DNA of 64,000 nt from Ruegeria arenilitoris (lineage in GTDB: Bacteria > Pseudomonadota > Alphaproteobacteria > Rhodobacterales > Rhodobacteraceae). This document shows positions 63,176-64,000 of the stretch, piece by piece. Each line of letters starts with the position of its first letter. Positions within the stretch are counted from its first letter, which is position 1. The notes beneath the pieces are model-generated. The model was given only the letters and a program-made list of their open reading frames with translations, ran no database searches and had not been told where the DNA came from. The DNA lies in assembly GCF_013030265.1 (NCBI RefSeq), contig NZ_WPZQ01000001.1, positions 486,309-550,308 of the forward strand, read 5' to 3'. The translations under genes and the position numbers were made by a program.

Positions 63176-64000
63176 CTAAGGGGCAAGGCTAACATACACC
63201 CCACCTGTACCGAAACCTACGATATCGTCTTTACCGTCACCGTTTACATCGGCCATCATTCGCGGATGCTTGCCGACTTCCCAACCACCAGCGCCGGTTC
63301 CGTAGCTTTCTACCCAAAAAACAGGATGGCTGTACGCTGCGTTTCCCAGAACTCTTTGGGAAACATAAACGCCGCCCGTCCCGAAGCCCACGATATCAGC
63401 GCTGCCGTCGCCGTTTACGTCGGCCATCATCCGGGGGTGCTTGCCGATTTCCCAACCTCCAGCTTCAATCGCGTAACTCCTAACCCAGTACCTTGGAGGG
63501 CTGAACTTCGATCCATCGGAAAGGGATACGTACACGCCGCCGGTACCAAACCCGATGACGTCATCTTTGCCGTCACCGTTCACGTCAGCCATCATCCGAG
63601 GGTGCTTGCCGACTTCCCAACCGCCGGCTCCAATCCCATAGCTATTCACCCAGATTTTCGGTGAACTGAACTTAGATCCATCGGAAAGGGATACATAAAC
63701 ACCACCGGTACCAAAACCTACGATATCATCTTTACCGTCGCCGTTTACGTCGGCCATCATCCGGGGGTGTTTGCCGATTTCCCAACCTCCAGCTCCAATC
63801 GCGTAACTCCTAACCCAGTACCTTGGAGGGCTGAACTTCGATCCATCGGAAAGGGATACGTACACGCCGCCGGTACCAAACCCGATGACGTCATCTTTGC
63901 CGTCACCGTTCACGTCAGCCATCATCCGGGGGTGTTTGCCGACTTCCCAACCGCCGGCTCCAATCCCATAGCTATTCACCCAGATTTTCGGTGAACTGAA
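63176..64000 (-). CDS. FG-GAP/VCBS repeat protein, C-terminal part (start beyond right edge)
   Basis: The frame is open to the right edge; at least 275 residues are visible. Five repeats of ~55 residues share WEVGKHPRMMADVNGDGKDD, then IVGFGTGGVYVSLSDGSKF. Each contains DVNGDGxxD, a calcium-binding loop of the FG-GAP/VCBS type, and a small beta blade. The repeats alternate between two forms (WVNSYGIGAGG/WVRSYAIGAGG). The fourth visible repeat has extra residues (YVSQRVLGNAAYSHPVFWV). Such proteins are usually secreted, surface-attached beta-propellers. The IS fragment lies 50 bases beyond the stop. Confidence 0.85.
   Translation of the reverse strand, partial: FSSPKIWVNSYGIGAGGWEVGKHPRMMADVNGDGKDDVIGFGTGGVYVSLSDGSKFSPPRYWVRSYAIGAGGWEIGKHPRMMADVNGDGKDDIVGFGTGGVYVSLSDGSKFSSPKIWVNSYGIGAGGWEVGKHPRMMADVNGDGKDDVIGFGTGGVYVSLSDGSKFSPPRYWVRSYAIEAGGWEIGKHPRMMADVNGDGSADIVGFGTGGVYVSQRVLGNAAYSHPVFWVESYGTGAGGWEVGKHPRMMADVNGDGKDDIVGFGTGGVYVSLAP
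63451..63670. repeat. Copy 1 of a 330-bp-period near-identical repeat
   Basis: 220 bases here match 63781–64000 with three differences by eye (at 63465, 63599 and 63605). The period is 330 bp, i.e. two 55-codon repeats of the FG-GAP gene. Confidence 0.9.
63781..64000. repeat. Copy 2 of the 330-bp-period repeat, running to the window edge
   Basis: Matches 63451–63670 (217 of 220 bases). It continues past the edge, so the full number of copies cannot be counted here. Confidence 0.9.

Noticed and set aside
63143..63664. Plus-strand frame with repeated VHVSHHP-type units
   Set aside because: It repeats only because the FG-GAP gene on the minus strand repeats; the minus frame has the DVNGDG calcium-loop motif and real domain structure.
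63451..64000. CRISPR-like periodic sequence
   Set aside because: The period is 330 bp (165 bp half-unit), the 'spacers' are as conserved as the 'repeats', and everything is in frame in a coding region.

Overview
The window looks like chromosomal DNA from a marine alphaproteobacterium of the Roseobacter group (Rhodobacterales). The evidence is the moderately high G+C, the adenylosuccinate lyase next to a small Cys-motif secreted protein, the acnA / ccmABCDG / secDF-yajC / serS neighbourhood, a four-subunit sarcosine oxidase operon, a DUF6314 protein and an alpha/beta-hydrolase–OsmC fusion. I do not name a species. Most of the window is core housekeeping sequence. There is no prophage, CRISPR array, rRNA or recognisable tRNA. 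Mobile DNA is limited to one decayed IS5-type transposase fragment near 63 kb.

Layout. 0–9 kb: a 5'-truncated hydrolase–OsmC gene, a lipoprotein/secreted pair, bioY, a DUF6314 pair, purB, two neighbouring secreted proteins that share a Cys loop (one only 50 aa), a FliG-like protein, an LpxL-like acyltransferase and a DUF1223 protein. 9–12 kb: acnA. 12–14.4 kb: an SDR enzyme and a BCCT transporter followed by a translationally coupled 29-aa membrane microprotein. 14.4–21.3 kb (minus strand): yajC-secD-secF-tauE-like-Mth938-like-ccmA-ccmB-ccmC-ccmD-ccmG, where protein export and cytochrome c maturation appear to be read together. 21.6–30.1 kb: an MscS channel, serS, a histone-H1-like HHH protein, a fatty acid desaturase, and the yfgM-bamB-der cluster. 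30.4–35.4 kb: an RND efflux pair behind a TetR-type palindrome. 35.4–40.8 kb: two small secreted proteins, an Atm1-type ABC exporter, a LysM protein, a LOG-family enzyme and a host-attachment-family protein. 41.2–47.3 kb: a five-gene arginine deiminase operon with two different transporters. 47.7–50.7 kb: sodB, an FkbM methyltransferase and a tandem run of three paralogous secreted proteins. 51–56.3 kb: soxBDAG sarcosine oxidase. 56.4–58.4 kb: ccmI, ruvX and a DUF1289 gene. 59–62.4 kb: a double SpoIIAA/STAS-like protein, a PhyH-like oxygenase, a TauE/SafE permease and dusA. 63–64 kb: the C-terminal end of an FG-GAP/VCBS repeat protein that runs off the right edge.

How the genes fit together. 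CcmA/B/C/D/G and CcmI (40 kb away) serve cytochrome c maturation; CcmE, CcmF and CcmH are not in the window. SecD/SecF/YajC and BamB/YfgM serve envelope protein export and outer-membrane assembly. ArcA/OTC/ArcC with two transporters form a complete arginine-to-ATP route. SoxBDAG feeds methylated-amine carbon into C1 metabolism. No complete new multi-gene system is evident. The least-explained items are the BCCT-coupled microprotein, the three-paralog secreted family, the paired Cys-loop secreted proteins, an LpxL-like protein lacking the usual catalytic acid, an orphan FliG-like gene whose start codon lies in a 12-bp inverted repeat, and the 330-bp higher-order repeat of the FG-GAP gene.
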